NCBI GenBank assembly: GCA_020352515.1
Contig: CP070678.1
Location: 3,931,003 to 3,990,753, forward strand
DNA length: 59,751 nucleotides
Direction: 5' to 3'
Source: Phycisphaerales bacterium
GTDB lineage: Bacteria > Planctomycetota > Phycisphaerae > Sedimentisphaerales > Anaerobacaceae
Shown here: piece after piece, positions 33,918-42,897 of the stretch
Position numbering within the stretch: position 1 is the stretch's first letter
Layout of the letters: the number at the start of each line of letters is the position of its first letter
Notes under the pieces: model-generated
The model's input: only the letters and a program-made list of their open reading frames with translations
What the model was told of the DNA's origin: nothing
Databases searched by the model: none
Made by a program: the position numbers and the translations under genes

Positions 33918-35342
33918 ATGCGGGAGACGACATACGGGTTAGATGATACGATTGCAGCGGTCAGTTCTGCGTTTCCTGGGGCAAGGACCATTGTCCGGCT
34001 GAGCGGGCCGGAGGCATTTGCGATTTGCGGTCGTATGTTCAGGTGGTCAGCCGCGGCAGACAAGGGCGAGGTGGTGTGTGGCAGGGTGGTCGTGGATTTC
34101 GACCTAAGCGCTGGGGGGAGGCTTTACTTATTCAAGGGGCCGCACAGCTATACGGGCGATGATGTTGCGGAGATTCACGTCGATGCAAGTGCCGCTGTCG
34201 TCGAGGCGCTTGTGAGTAATCTTCTGGAGATGGGCGTTAGGGGGGCGGGGCCGGGTGAATTCACGGCACGAGCGTATCTGAACGGAAGGATCGACCTGGC
34301 CCAGGCCGAGGCGGTGAACGAGATTATCGTCAGTTCAAATGCGTTTCAACTGGTTGCGGCGGAGAAGCTTTTGAGCGGGCATTTATCGAGGGCGACGGTC
34401 GAAGCTCGTTCGGCGATGATGGAATACCTGAGCCTAATAGAGGCGGGATTGGATTTCAGCGGCGAGGACATCGAGCTTTTGACCCGGTCAGGGGCGGTTG
34501 AGGGTCTTGGGAGGGTTAAAGGGCAGCTTGAGGAGTTATTGGCGGGTAGCATAAGCTATGAGTCGGTGATAGATTTGCCGGCGGTGGGCATTGCGGGCGC
34601 TCCGAACGCCGGAAAGAGCAGCCTTTTGAACAGATTGCTGGGATCTGAAAGGAGCATTGTTTCGGGTGATCGAAAGACCACGAGGGATATTCTAAGCGGC
34701 CCGCTTTCGCTGGCCCACGGCAAGTGCGTGCTTTTTGATTGTGCGGGGCTGGTGCTTGAGCCGGACGGTATCCTGGACGAGCTGGCCCGGCAGGCAGCCG
34801 TAGAGGCATTGCGAAACAGCTCCGTTGTGCTATTTTGCGTCGACGCATCGAAGGCCGAGTGGGCGGAGGACATTTCAGTGCGCGGGCTCCTGGAGCCGAA
34901 GGTACTGGTACCGGTTGCCACGAAATGCGACCTGCTTTCAAAGGGGGCGTTGGCGACTCAACTGGCAAAGCTCAGAGAATCATTCGGAGCGGATTTGACC
35001 GCCACATCTGCGAAGACAGGGGCCGGTATTGAAACGGTGCGGGACGAAATAGACCGGCAGATGCTCAATATTGAGAGTAGCACTTCATCGTTGCGGGCCC
35101 AAGGCTCGGCGTTTTCCGAAGGCGGCCAAGACTGGGTGGCGTTGACGGCACGGCACAGGCGAGCGGTCACTGAGGCGATAGAGAACATTTGCGAATGCGT
35201 GCGGGAAGTAAAAGCGGGTAATGACGAGGTTGCGGCAATGACACTTCGAGCGGCCTACCAGGCGGTTTCGGATATCGAGCAGCAGCCGGTCGATGATCGA
35301 CTGCTCGAGCGGATATTCAAGAACTTCTGCGTAGGCAAATGA
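33918..35342 (+). CDS. mnmE: tRNA modification GTPase MnmE
   Basis: With MnmG it modifies U34 of tRNAs. It has the N-terminal folate-binding domain, helical domain and G domain of the family: G1 GAPNAGKSS, then TTRD, G3 DCAG (usual DTAG), and G4 TKCD (usual NKxD). The C-terminal FCVGK is the family signature with its conserved Cys. 474 residues is normal. The G3 and G4 variants lie in functional motifs, but an intact reading frame and the C-terminal Cys argue that it is active. Confidence 0.93.
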   Translation: MRETTYGLDDTIAAVSSAFPGARTIVRLSGPEAFAICGRMFRWSAAADKGEVVCGRVVVDFDLSAGGRLYLFKGPHSYTGDDVAEIHVDASAAVVEALVSNLLEMGVRGAGPGEFTARAYLNGRIDLAQAEAVNEIIVSSNAFQLVAAEKLLSGHLSRATVEARSAMMEYLSLIEAGLDFSGEDIELLTRSGAVEGLGRVKGQLEELLAGSISYESVIDLPAVGIAGAPNAGKSSLLNRLLGSERSIVSGDRKTTRDILSGPLSLAHGKCVLFDCAGLVLEPDGILDELARQAAVEALRNSSVVLFCVDASKAEWAEDISVRGLLEPKVLVPVATKCDLLSKGALATQLAKLRESFGADLTATSAKTGAGIETVRDEIDRQMLNIESSTSSLRAQGSAFSEGGQDWVALTARHRRAVTEAIENICECVREVKAGNDEVAAMTLRAAYQAVSDIEQQPVDDRLLERIFKNFCVGK

Positions 35343-35500
35343 GCCGGACCGGGGCAACGGATACACGAATTTAATCCACACGCCCCGAGTCACCTCGGAC
35401 CAATGGGCTGAGACCCTTGTGCGACAGTCGTTTTTTCTCGAAGACCGACTTTCGCAGTAGTCTGAGGCGGCTATGCCTGTGCTCGTTTACCGTTCAAACA

Positions 35501-37432
35501 CTAACCATCTTTGGCTTCGAATTCCGCGTCAATTACGTCGTCGGGGGCTTTTCTTTTGACCTCACCTTCGGGCGGCGGCGCTTGTGCGGTCTGCTGCTCG
35601 GCGGGACCGGAGGCTGCCTTCTTCTTTGCCGCCTCTTCGTAAAGGACCTTGCCGATTTCTTGAGTGGCGGTGTTTAAGTTTTCGATGGCCTTTCTTATAG
35701 CTTCGGGATCGTCACCTTTCATCGCCTCCTTCAAGTTATTGACGGCGCTTTCGATCTTGCCTCGGGTATCTGCGGAGACCTTGTCACCGTGCTCTTTGAG
35801 GGTCTTCTCGGTCGAATAGACCAACTGGTCGGCCTGGTTTTTCAGGTCAACGACCTGTCTTTTCCGCTTGTCCTCTTCAGCGTGTGCCTCGGCTTCCTTG
35901 GTCATTCGGTCGATTTCCTGATCGTTGAGGCCCGAGCTGGACTTGATCTGGATAGACTGCTGCGTGCCTGTGCCGAGGTCTCTTGCGGACACATTCAGGA
36001 TGCCGTTTGCGTCGATATCGAAGGCGACCTCAATCTGAGGGATTCCTCGCGGCGCCGGCGGGATATCTGCAAGCTGGAACCTGCCGAGCGTTCGATTATC
36101 GGCAGCGAACTCTCGCTCACCCTGCAGGACATGTATATCGACGGTGGTCTGGCCATCTGCTGCGGTGGAGAAGATTTCCTTTTTGCTGGTTGGGATTGTG
36201 GTGTTTCGGTCAATAAGGCGGGTCATGACTCCACCAAGGGTTTCGACGCCCAGTGAGAGGGGGGTCACGTCGAGCAGGAGGATGTCCTTTACTCCGGCGT
36301 CGCCAGCGAGGACGGCCCCCTGGATGGCGGCACCGACGGCAACGACCTCATCGGGGTTTATGCTCTTATTCGGTTCCTTACCGAAGATTTCACTGACAAT
36401 CTGCTGGACCTTCGGAATTCTTGTCGAGCCGCCGACGAGCAGCACCTCCACTATATCTCTGGTGTCGAGCTTTGCGTCCTGGAGGGCTCTGTGACACGGG
36501 GCCTTGAGCCTTTCGAGCACGGGCTCCACGAGTGATTCAAACTTGCTGCGTGAGATTGTAATCTGCAGATGCTTGGGGCCGGAGGCGTCGGCCGTAATGA
36601 AGGGCAGGTTGACGGTGGCTTCGAGCTGGGTGCTAAGCTCACATTTTGCCTTTTCCGCGGCCTCTTTGAGCCTCTGATGGGCCATTGGGTCGGTCCGCAG
36701 GTCAATTCCTTCGGTCTTTTTGAACTCATCAGCGAGATAATTTATGAGCAGGGCGTCGAGGTCATCTCCACCGAGGTGGGTGTCACCGTTGGTGCTGAGT
36801 ACCTCGAATACGTTATCGCCGATATCAAGTATTGAGATATCGAAAGTTCCGCCTCCGAAGTCAAAGACGGCGACTTTTTCATTCTTTTTCTTTTCCAGAC
36901 CATAGGCAAGCGCGGCGGCGGTGGGCTCATTGATAATGCGTTCGACCTCAAGTCCGGCTATTCTGCCGGCGTCTTTGGTGGCCTGTCGCTGAGAATCGTT
37001 GAAGTATGCCGGGACTGTGATGACGGCCTTTGTGACGGACTCGCCGAGATAATCCTCGGCGGTTTTTTTCAAGTCCTGGAGAATCATTGCCGAGATTTCA
37101 GGCGGAGTGTATTCCTTTTGGCGGACCTTGACCTTTACGAGCTCATCGGAGGCGCCGGTGATTTGGTAGGGCACGATTTTTTCCTCGGACGAGACCTCGT
37201 TATGGCGGCGTCCCATAAATCGCTTTATGGAAAACACGGTGTTTTCGGGATTCGTGACCTGCTGATGACGTGCTATCTGACCAACAAGTCTCTCACCCTT
37301 GTCGGTGAATCCGACGACCGAAGGGGTTAAACGCGAGCCTGAAGAATTGATCAAGACCTTGGGGGACGAGCCTTCCATTACGGCGACGACGGAGTTTGTC
37401 GTTCCCAAGTCTATTCCAACGATCTTAGCCAT
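35501..37432 (-). CDS. dnaK: Chaperone DnaK (Hsp70)
   Basis: A 643-residue Hsp70. The N-terminus [14 protein letters not shown], the ATPase motifs, the substrate domain (about 390-510) and the helical lid are all present. The C-terminal tail [13 protein letters not shown] is typical. The ATG at 37432 has AAAGGAA upstream; a TTG two codons before is not needed. No grpE, dnaJ or hrcA neighbour is present, and I find no CIRCE element. A perfect sigma-54 promoter match lies about 145 bases upstream, which is unusual for this gene. Confidence 0.97.
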   Translation of the reverse strand: MAKIVGIDLGTTNSVVAVMEGSSPKVLINSSGSRLTPSVVGFTDKGERLVGQIARHQQVTNPENTVFSIKRFMGRRHNEVSSEEKIVPYQITGASDELVKVKVRQKEYTPPEISAMILQDLKKTAEDYLGESVTKAVITVPAYFNDSQRQATKDAGRIAGLEVERIINEPTAAALAYGLEKKKNEKVAVFDFGGGTFDISILDIGDNVFEVLSTNGDTHLGGDDLDALLINYLADEFKKTEGIDLRTDPMAHQRLKEAAEKAKCELSTQLEATVNLPFITADASGPKHLQITISRSKFESLVEPVLERLKAPCHRALQDAKLDTRDIVEVLLVGGSTRIPKVQQIVSEIFGKEPNKSINPDEVVAVGAAIQGAVLAGDAGVKDILLLDVTPLSLGVETLGGVMTRLIDRNTTIPTSKKEIFSTAADGQTTVDIHVLQGEREFAADNRTLGRFQLADIPPAPRGIPQIEVAFDIDANGILNVSARDLGTGTQQSIQIKSSSGLNDQEIDRMTKEAEAHAEEDKRKRQVVDLKNQADQLVYSTEKTLKEHGDKVSADTRGKIESAVNNLKEAMKGDDPEAIRKAIENLNTATQEIGKVLYEEAAKKKAASGPAEQQTAQAPPPEGEVKRKAPDDVIDAEFEAKDG

Positions 37433-37797
37433 AGTCAAATTCCTTTCGTTATGAACTCTTGCTTATCGTGAAGGCTATCTCGCAGTTGCCGTTTTTCGGT
37501 TTCGGGCCTTTTTGTGAACCCGACAGCCGGTCTCTGGCCTTGCGTATTCGGCTTCACGCTTTAGAGTACTCGTATGAGCAAAACTCGTGCCAACTTTGAG
37601 TTCGAGCAGTCACGGGGTTCTTAAGCTGTTCAGCTCTCAGTATTTAGTGATTTTCGTGCCGTCGGCGAAGGGTCGGATTTTCAGGAACTTGTGCCATTTT
37701 GGCAGACTCCAGAGGCGCAGAATTGGCCGCAAGTCCAGATCATAGGACTCGGAGGGGTAGTCTATTGTTTGCTGGCGGGTGCGGCCTGCGCGCCGGG
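37433..37797. other. Intergenic region upstream of dnaK
   Basis: 365 bases between mcsB and dnaK. It holds the sigma-54-type promoter at 37577-37593 and no convincing ORF. No sigma-70-type promoter or CIRCE element was found close to dnaK. Confidence 0.6.
37577..37593 (-). promoter_or_regulatory. Sigma-54 (-24/-12) promoter of dnaK
   Basis: The minus strand reads TTGGCACGAGTTTTGCT, which matches the sigma-54 consensus TTGGCACG-N4-TTGCW at every fixed base, with the correct GG-to-GC spacing. The predicted start is near 37565, giving a leader of about 133 bases. This implies that an enhancer-binding activator controls it. Confidence 0.75.
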
Positions 37798-38931
37798 CTA
37801 CTGTGGATTAGAGCTGAGCGCCGAGCGCATTATTTCGGCTCTGAGCGCGTCTCTGTGCGTGGCGTCCAAGGCCTTTCCGTAGTTCAATTGCAGATGAGCT
37901 GGAAGCGTCAGCATAAACAGCCGGTTTATGGTAGCAATGGATATTGCCCTGGGTTTTCCTCCGGCAGAGCCGGTCTCACAAAGGGCGCAAAGTCTTTCGA
38001 TGGCTGGAGTTGAGGCCCCCATGTGTGCTCGCATATTGATGCCCAGGCGCAGATGACTGAGCAGGAACAGGGCTTCCTGTGAGCTTATCAAGTGGGCGTT
38101 TTGGAGAAGAGCCATGGCCCTTGAGATTTTGTCGTCGAGCAGATCGGTGTCTTTTGCGAGGAGTCGGCTTCTGGCAGCCTTTTCATATTCGACTATTTCC
38201 GGTATGATTTTGGATTCAAAGGTGGAGATGATCTGCGATTCTGCGAGGCCAAGTGTGACCTGATTGGACAATTGGTACAAATCGCTTGCTGCCTCGGTTC
38301 CCTCTCCGAACAGTCCTCGCACGGCCAAATTCATGTCCCTTGCCGCATTGAAGAACTTTTCGATCTGCCCGGTCATCTTCAGGGCGGGCAGATGAAGCAT
38401 CACGGACATTCTAATTCCGGTGCCAAGATTGGTCGGACAAGCGGTCAGGTACCCGTACCGAGGGCTGAATGCGTAGTCGGTTTTACTTTCTACCATATCG
38501 TCGATGTTGCTTGTCTGTGCGGCACATTTGGAAAGCTGACAGCCGGCGGCGAGCACTTGTATGCGGAGATGGTCCTCTTCGTTAATCATGGCTGTAAAGC
38601 ACTCTCTTCGGGCGATAACGGCTCCCCTGGGCCCCTTGCCGAATGCGTGGTTACGGCTTATCAAATGTCTTTCGACGAGAAAATGTCTATTAAGTGCCGG
38701 TGCTTTATCCACACTGATGTAGAAGACGCTGTCGCCGAGATCGAGTGACAAGAGAATATTTTTGAGTTTTTCGAGTATTTCAGACTTTTCCTGAGTTGAG
38801 CAACGGCTGAGGAACTTGTGGCCGGCGAGGTTTCTGGCCAGACGAACACGGGAGGAGACGACTATATCGGCAAGCGGTCCGGATCCGTCGAACCAGTCGT
38901 TTATGTCGTTACTGATTTCGGTAAGCTTCAT
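37798..38931 (-). CDS. mcsB: Protein arginine kinase McsB
   Basis: McsB phosphorylates arginines on proteins, marking them for ClpCP. The guanido-kinase pattern is clear: VVSSRVRLARN, NEEDHLRIQ and TACPTNLGTGIRMSVMLHLP. A 377-residue length matches the family. It lies 30 bases after mcsA, whose product activates it, on the same strand. ClpC and CtsR genes are not here. McsB outside Firmicutes is known in some Planctomycetes and related groups. Confidence 0.94.
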   Translation of the reverse strand: MKLTEISNDINDWFDGSGPLADIVVSSRVRLARNLAGHKFLSRCSTQEKSEILEKLKNILLSLDLGDSVFYISVDKAPALNRHFLVERHLISRNHAFGKGPRGAVIARRECFTAMINEEDHLRIQVLAAGCQLSKCAAQTSNIDDMVESKTDYAFSPRYGYLTACPTNLGTGIRMSVMLHLPALKMTGQIEKFFNAARDMNLAVRGLFGEGTEAASDLYQLSNQVTLGLAESQIISTFESKIIPEIVEYEKAARSRLLAKDTDLLDDKISRAMALLQNAHLISSQEALFLLSHLRLGINMRAHMGASTPAIERLCALCETGSAGGKPRAISIATINRLFMLTLPAHLQLNYGKALDATHRDALRAEIMRSALSSNPQ

Positions 38932-38961
38932 AGGCTGCTTTTTTTCCGCGACAGTTAGTTT

Positions 38962-39459
38962 TCAATTCTCCATTTGGTTTATCTGGTCCCGCAATTTTGC
39001 GGCGAGCTCGTAGTCTTCGTTGGACACGGCGGTTTCCAGCCGGCGGCGCAAGTCAAGAAGCTCGATTTGCCTTCTGGCGTCGCGTGGTGTTTTCGAAGGT
39101 AGTTTTCCGCAGTGTGCGGTTTTGCCGTCTTGGGCTTTTTCGATGAGTGGAAGGAGTGATTTCTCGAAGACTTCGTAGTCATGGGGGCAGCCCAAGACAC
39201 CTTCTTTGCGGAATTGATCCAGTGTGAATCCGCAATTTGGGCAAGTGAGATTCTGTTCGGAGGGTCCGGCAAGCTCGTCGTCGGCGGGCTGGACAGCGAG
39301 GAGACTGCTGAGCAGCTCGTTTATCGGCATATTACTCTTGACGGCTATACCCTGTTCCTGGGCGCAGTGCTCACATACGTGCATCTCGGTCCGAACACCC
39401 TCGGAGATCTCGGTGAGGTGAATAGTCGCTTCGTTCTTGTTACAAACCTGACACTGCAT
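38962..39459 (-). CDS. mcsA: McsA, activator of McsB
   Basis: A 165-residue protein with two pairs of CxxC zinc motifs (Cys3-x2-Cys6, CEHC near 29-32, then CPNC and a later Cys) and a C-terminal UVR motif (YELAAKLRDQINQME). It binds and stimulates McsB. The ATG is preceded by GAAGGTG. A short leader follows an extended -10 element at 39477. Confidence 0.93.
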   Translation of the reverse strand: MQCQVCNKNEATIHLTEISEGVRTEMHVCEHCAQEQGIAVKSNMPINELLSSLLAVQPADDELAGPSEQNLTCPNCGFTLDQFRKEGVLGCPHDYEVFEKSLLPLIEKAQDGKTAHCGKLPSKTPRDARRQIELLDLRRRLETAVSNEDYELAAKLRDQINQMEN

Positions 39460-39476
39460 AAAGCACCTTCGGGGGT

Positions 39477-39485
39477 ATTATACCA
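39477..39485 (-). promoter_or_regulatory. Extended -10 promoter for mcsA-mcsB
   Basis: The minus strand reads TGGTATAAT, an ideal extended -10. The transcript would start about 10 bases before mcsA. No clear -35 is needed or seen. Confidence 0.55.
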
Positions 39486-39511
39486 TAATCCCGCTAGAAT
39501 AATCGTCGGAT

Positions 39512-39904
39512 TTACGAACTCGCTACATTTGCAAGCACATATTTGTAGAACATTGCGGCACAGCCGGGCTCTTCAACGACCTTTATTCTTTCGAGTTTAA
39601 CAGGGCTCGGCAGTTTCGGGAGAAGCTGCTCATAGACATATCTTGCTACGTTTTCGGCTGATGGACTGTTCTGCCGGAAGAACGGGGCTTCCTTCAAGTG
39701 TGCGTTGTTAAACTCGGCGACAATACTATCGATTGCGGCCTTTAGCCTGTGAAAATCCATGACGACTCCCATTTTGTTTAGCTGACCGCTGCTCACGTCC
39801 GCTACGACGGCCCAGTCGTGCCAATGCAAAGGCTCTTTTGAGCCATCAGGCAATTCCAACTGGTGCGATGCCCTAAAGCGGGTTTCGACGCTGACGATAA
39901 ACAA
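39512..39904 (-). CDS. 6-pyruvoyl-tetrahydropterin synthase / QueD family, PTPS-III-like
   Basis: A 130-residue pterin synthase fold. The zinc ligands are visible: His14 and His27-Trp-His29 (usually His-Gly-His). The catalytic Cys normally four residues before the first His of that pair is Lys23, and Glu24 follows. Family members with Glu in place of Cys (PTPS-III) make the folate precursor 6-hydroxymethyl-dihydropterin and can replace FolB, so folate rather than queuosine synthesis is likely. The start is a TTG with AGGGAG eight bases upstream. The coaD gene lies upstream on the same strand. Confidence 0.78.
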   Translation of the reverse strand: MFIVSVETRFRASHQLELPDGSKEPLHWHDWAVVADVSSGQLNKMGVVMDFHRLKAAIDSIVAEFNNAHLKEAPFFRQNSPSAENVARYVYEQLLPKLPSPVKLERIKVVEEPGCAAMFYKYVLANVASS

Positions 39905-40028
39905 TAGACGACTCCCTGCGATAGGCCGGAGGCTTCGCTCTTACATTGATGCGCCCATAACTCCGGGAGGCCAGCAGATACGAGCCGTCGGCCGCCCCTG
40001 CCTGGGCGACCCGGCGTAGTCTGTGCAA

Positions 40029-40532
40029 CTAATTTCTGTTTCTCAATTTATCAAATCGCTGCTGTAAACGTTCATAAATGCCTGTCGGGATCAGATTCGA
40101 CAAGTCGCCGCCGAGAGAGGCTACTTCTCGAATCAACGTCGAACTGGTAAACCCGTACTGTTCGCTCGTCATAATAAAGACAGTTTCCAAACCAGCGACG
40201 GCCCGATTTGTCATGGCGAGCTGAAACTCGTACTGGACATCCGTAAGGCTTCGAAGGCCGCGCAGGATAACGTCCACTTTCCTTCGCCTAGCATATTCCA
40301 CCATCAGCCCTCTAAAGCTCTCGACCATCACACCGGGCATATCGGCTATAAGCTCGGTTATCATTTCGACCCGTTCTTCGGGGGTGAAGAGCTGATTTTT
40401 GATCGGACTTCGGCCGACTGCTATTATGAGCTCATCGAAGAGCTTCATGCCCCGGTTGATGACGTCCAGATGCCCGTTTGTGATGGGATCAAACGAGCCG
40501 GGGAAAACCGCTCTAACAAACTTCCTATTCAT
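40029..40532 (-). CDS. coaD: Phosphopantetheine adenylyltransferase
   Basis: CoaD makes dephospho-CoA from phosphopantetheine and ATP. The nucleotidyltransferase motif TNGH, the RGLRSLTDVQYEF region and the SSTLIREV motif are all intact. A 167-residue length is typical. A strong promoter lies upstream at 40568-40595. Confidence 0.96.
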   Translation of the reverse strand: MNRKFVRAVFPGSFDPITNGHLDVINRGMKLFDELIIAVGRSPIKNQLFTPEERVEMITELIADMPGVMVESFRGLMVEYARRRKVDVILRGLRSLTDVQYEFQLAMTNRAVAGLETVFIMTSEQYGFTSSTLIREVASLGGDLSNLIPTGIYERLQQRFDKLRNRN

Positions 40533-40567
40533 TTATGGACCTTTCGTTGCAGGCGAAACAAGCAACT

Positions 40568-40595
40568 ATTATACCGCAAATGGTGAGCGGGTCAA
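40568..40595 (-). promoter_or_regulatory. Sigma-70-type promoter for coaD
   Basis: On the minus strand TTGACC, a 16-base spacer and TATAAT. The start would be about 29 bases before coaD. Confidence 0.6.
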
Positions 40596-40748
40596 ATATT
40601 GGGGAGCATAGAACTCATTTCAAAACCTTAGAAGACCGCGTTTTCGACACTGGTAAGGCCGCCTCCGGAGGTTATGGAATGGCCTGTAGTCATTTTCGGA
40701 TCGTTCTTTCAAGGCGACGACTATCGGAGCCCGATGTCCCGGAGCTTG

Positions 40749-42800
40749 TCAGTTCTTTAGCCATTGTTCCAGCCATGCAAATACTGTCTCGTGCCAGAGT
40801 ATGGAATTGGCAGGCTTGAGCACCCAGTGGTTTTCGTCCGGGAAATATAGCAATTTGCTGGCAATTCCACGGCGTTGAAGAGCGGTGAAGGTGGCCAGAC
40901 CCTGGGTTTCGACTACGCGGAAGTCGAGGGCCCCGTGTATGACCAACATGGGGGTTTTCCAGTTTTGGACAAAATTTATGGGGTTGTGTTTTTCGTAGCC
41001 GACGGGGTTTTCCCAAGGGGTTCCGGCGTGGTCCCATTCGGGGAACCATAGTTCTTCGGTGTCGAAATATGCCATGCGCTCGTCGAGATTGCCATCGTGA
41101 TTAACCAGACAACGGAAGGGCTCAGGCCAATTTCCGGCGATCCAGTTGATCATATAGCCGCCAAATGAAGCTCCGAGGCCGCCTACGCGTTCGCGATCCA
41201 TCCAGGGATATCGATCCAGAGCGGCCGCAAGGCCTTTGCGGAGGTCTTCGAGAGGCTTTCCGCCCCAATCGTCGCGGATGGAGTCTGTAAAGGCCTGTCC
41301 GTAGCCTGTGGAGCCGTGAAAATCGACCATGACCACGGCATAGCCTGCTCCAGCGTAGGCTTGTGGATTCCAGCGGTAGTGGAAGCTATTGCCGAAGGAA
41401 CCTTGCGGGCCACCGTGGATGAGGAACGCCACGGGGTATTTCCGGGCGGGGTTGAAATCGACTGGCTGAACGACATAGCAGTAGACGGTCTGGTCATTCC
41501 AGCCTGGGAAGGCGAACTGCTCGTAGCGGCCCATTTGGGCGGCAGCAATTTTCTCAGCGTTGATGTTTGTGATCCCTTTAAGATCGCTGCCGTCAGGCTT
41601 AACCGAGCATAGTCCGACAGGGGATGAAAGGCTGTCGAGGCAAAAAATGATTCTCTCACCTGCTACGGCCGGGGAGCCAGTGTGGCCCTGCTTGAGGATG
41701 GTCTTGACAACGGCGGTTTTGACGTCTATGGCAAAAAGCGATTTCTGGCCCGTGTTTGCGGCGACGGCGTAGATCGTCTTGCCGTCCGGCGACCAGCAGA
41801 ACGCGGAAGGGCTGCGATCCCAATTCTGGGTAAGAATGCGTTTTTGACCGGTTGGCCAGGGCTGCAAGACGACGCGAAAACGGTCGGACTCGTAACCCGG
41901 CCTTGCCATAGCCAAGTAGGCCAAGGTTTTTGCGTCGGGGGAGAAGATCGGGAGGGTATCCCAAGCATGGTTTTCTTGGGTCAGGCATTTCGGCGGCTCG
42001 GAACCACTGACCGGCACCAAATAGAGATCAAAGTCTGTGGACCAAGGCTCTTTCGTTCCCGCGTCCCGTGCGCTGAAGACGAGGGCCTGCCCATCCGGCG
42101 TAAAAGTGATCTCTTCGGGGCCTCCGAAAGGCTTGGAGGGGGTGTCTGCATCCATGGCTTTCATCAGGTCCAGCGCATCGGCTCCGGATTCCGGCGTCAC
42201 GAAGAGATGCGAACGGCGGCCGTCTTTCCAAGTATCCCAGTGGCGGACGAATATTCTGTCATAAATGCGGCCGCTGGCCTTGCGGCTATCGGTCTGATCG
42301 AGTCTTTTCTTTGTGCATTCCGGTATGTCACAGTCAGGAAAGACTTCCATAGTAAAAGCAATGTGTTGCCCAGTGGGTGAGACAATGAGGTTTGCGACGT
42401 CGAGCGGCTGGTCGGTAACCTGCTGGGCCTCGCCGCCATCAACAAGTATTCGCCAGACTTGTGAGGAGCCGGAGCGGGTTGATATGAACCAGATTGACCG
42501 GCCATCGGGCGCCCAGCGGGGATTATAGTCCCCGGCCGGGTGGGACGTGAGGCGACGAAGGCCATCGCCATCGGTCCCGATTAGCCAGAGGTCGGTGCGT
42601 CCTTTGTTCGCATCGAGGTCGGTTTCTCGCAGAACGAAGACTATCCGTTTGCCGTCCGGCGACACCTGAGGGTCGCCGAGGCGGTCCATGGCGAGCATAT
42701 CGTGAACAGAAAACGGATGTGTCTGGTCCGGAGGGGCGGCAAGGAGGACGTTGAGACCCAGACAAAGGAAAGGCAGCAGGCATGACATATTCAAACGCAT
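40749..42800 (-). CDS. Secreted S9-family prolyl oligopeptidase
   Basis: An exported serine peptidase of 683 residues. A signal peptide (MRLNMSCLLPFLCLGLNVLL) leads a TolB-like beta-propeller (about 40-400) that restricts substrates to short peptides. The alpha/beta-hydrolase domain holds the triad: Ser545 in GASFGG, Asp626 and His658. I placed the start at the ATG at 42800, which has AAGGAG upstream and begins the signal peptide; the open frame extends further without support. It probably degrades peptides taken from outside. Confidence 0.9.
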   Translation of the reverse strand: MRLNMSCLLPFLCLGLNVLLAAPPDQTHPFSVHDMLAMDRLGDPQVSPDGKRIVFVLRETDLDANKGRTDLWLIGTDGDGLRRLTSHPAGDYNPRWAPDGRSIWFISTRSGSSQVWRILVDGGEAQQVTDQPLDVANLIVSPTGQHIAFTMEVFPDCDIPECTKKRLDQTDSRKASGRIYDRIFVRHWDTWKDGRRSHLFVTPESGADALDLMKAMDADTPSKPFGGPEEITFTPDGQALVFSARDAGTKEPWSTDFDLYLVPVSGSEPPKCLTQENHAWDTLPIFSPDAKTLAYLAMARPGYESDRFRVVLQPWPTGQKRILTQNWDRSPSAFCWSPDGKTIYAVAANTGQKSLFAIDVKTAVVKTILKQGHTGSPAVAGERIIFCLDSLSSPVGLCSVKPDGSDLKGITNINAEKIAAAQMGRYEQFAFPGWNDQTVYCYVVQPVDFNPARKYPVAFLIHGGPQGSFGNSFHYRWNPQAYAGAGYAVVMVDFHGSTGYGQAFTDSIRDDWGGKPLEDLRKGLAAALDRYPWMDRERVGGLGASFGGYMINWIAGNWPEPFRCLVNHDGNLDERMAYFDTEELWFPEWDHAGTPWENPVGYEKHNPINFVQNWKTPMLVIHGALDFRVVETQGLATFTALQRRGIASKLLYFPDENHWVLKPANSILWHETVFAWLEQWLKN

Positions 42801-42897
42801 AGTGTTTCTCCTTATGACCGGACGAGCAGTCTCTTTTTGTTCATTATAGTCTAATCGCAGATGACAGGGTTGACAACGGTCTGGCCGGCTCGGTGCT

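Noticed and set aside
37433..37797. CIRCE element upstream of dnaK
   Set aside because: I looked for TTAGCACTC-N9-GAGTGCTAA on both strands and found no acceptable match.
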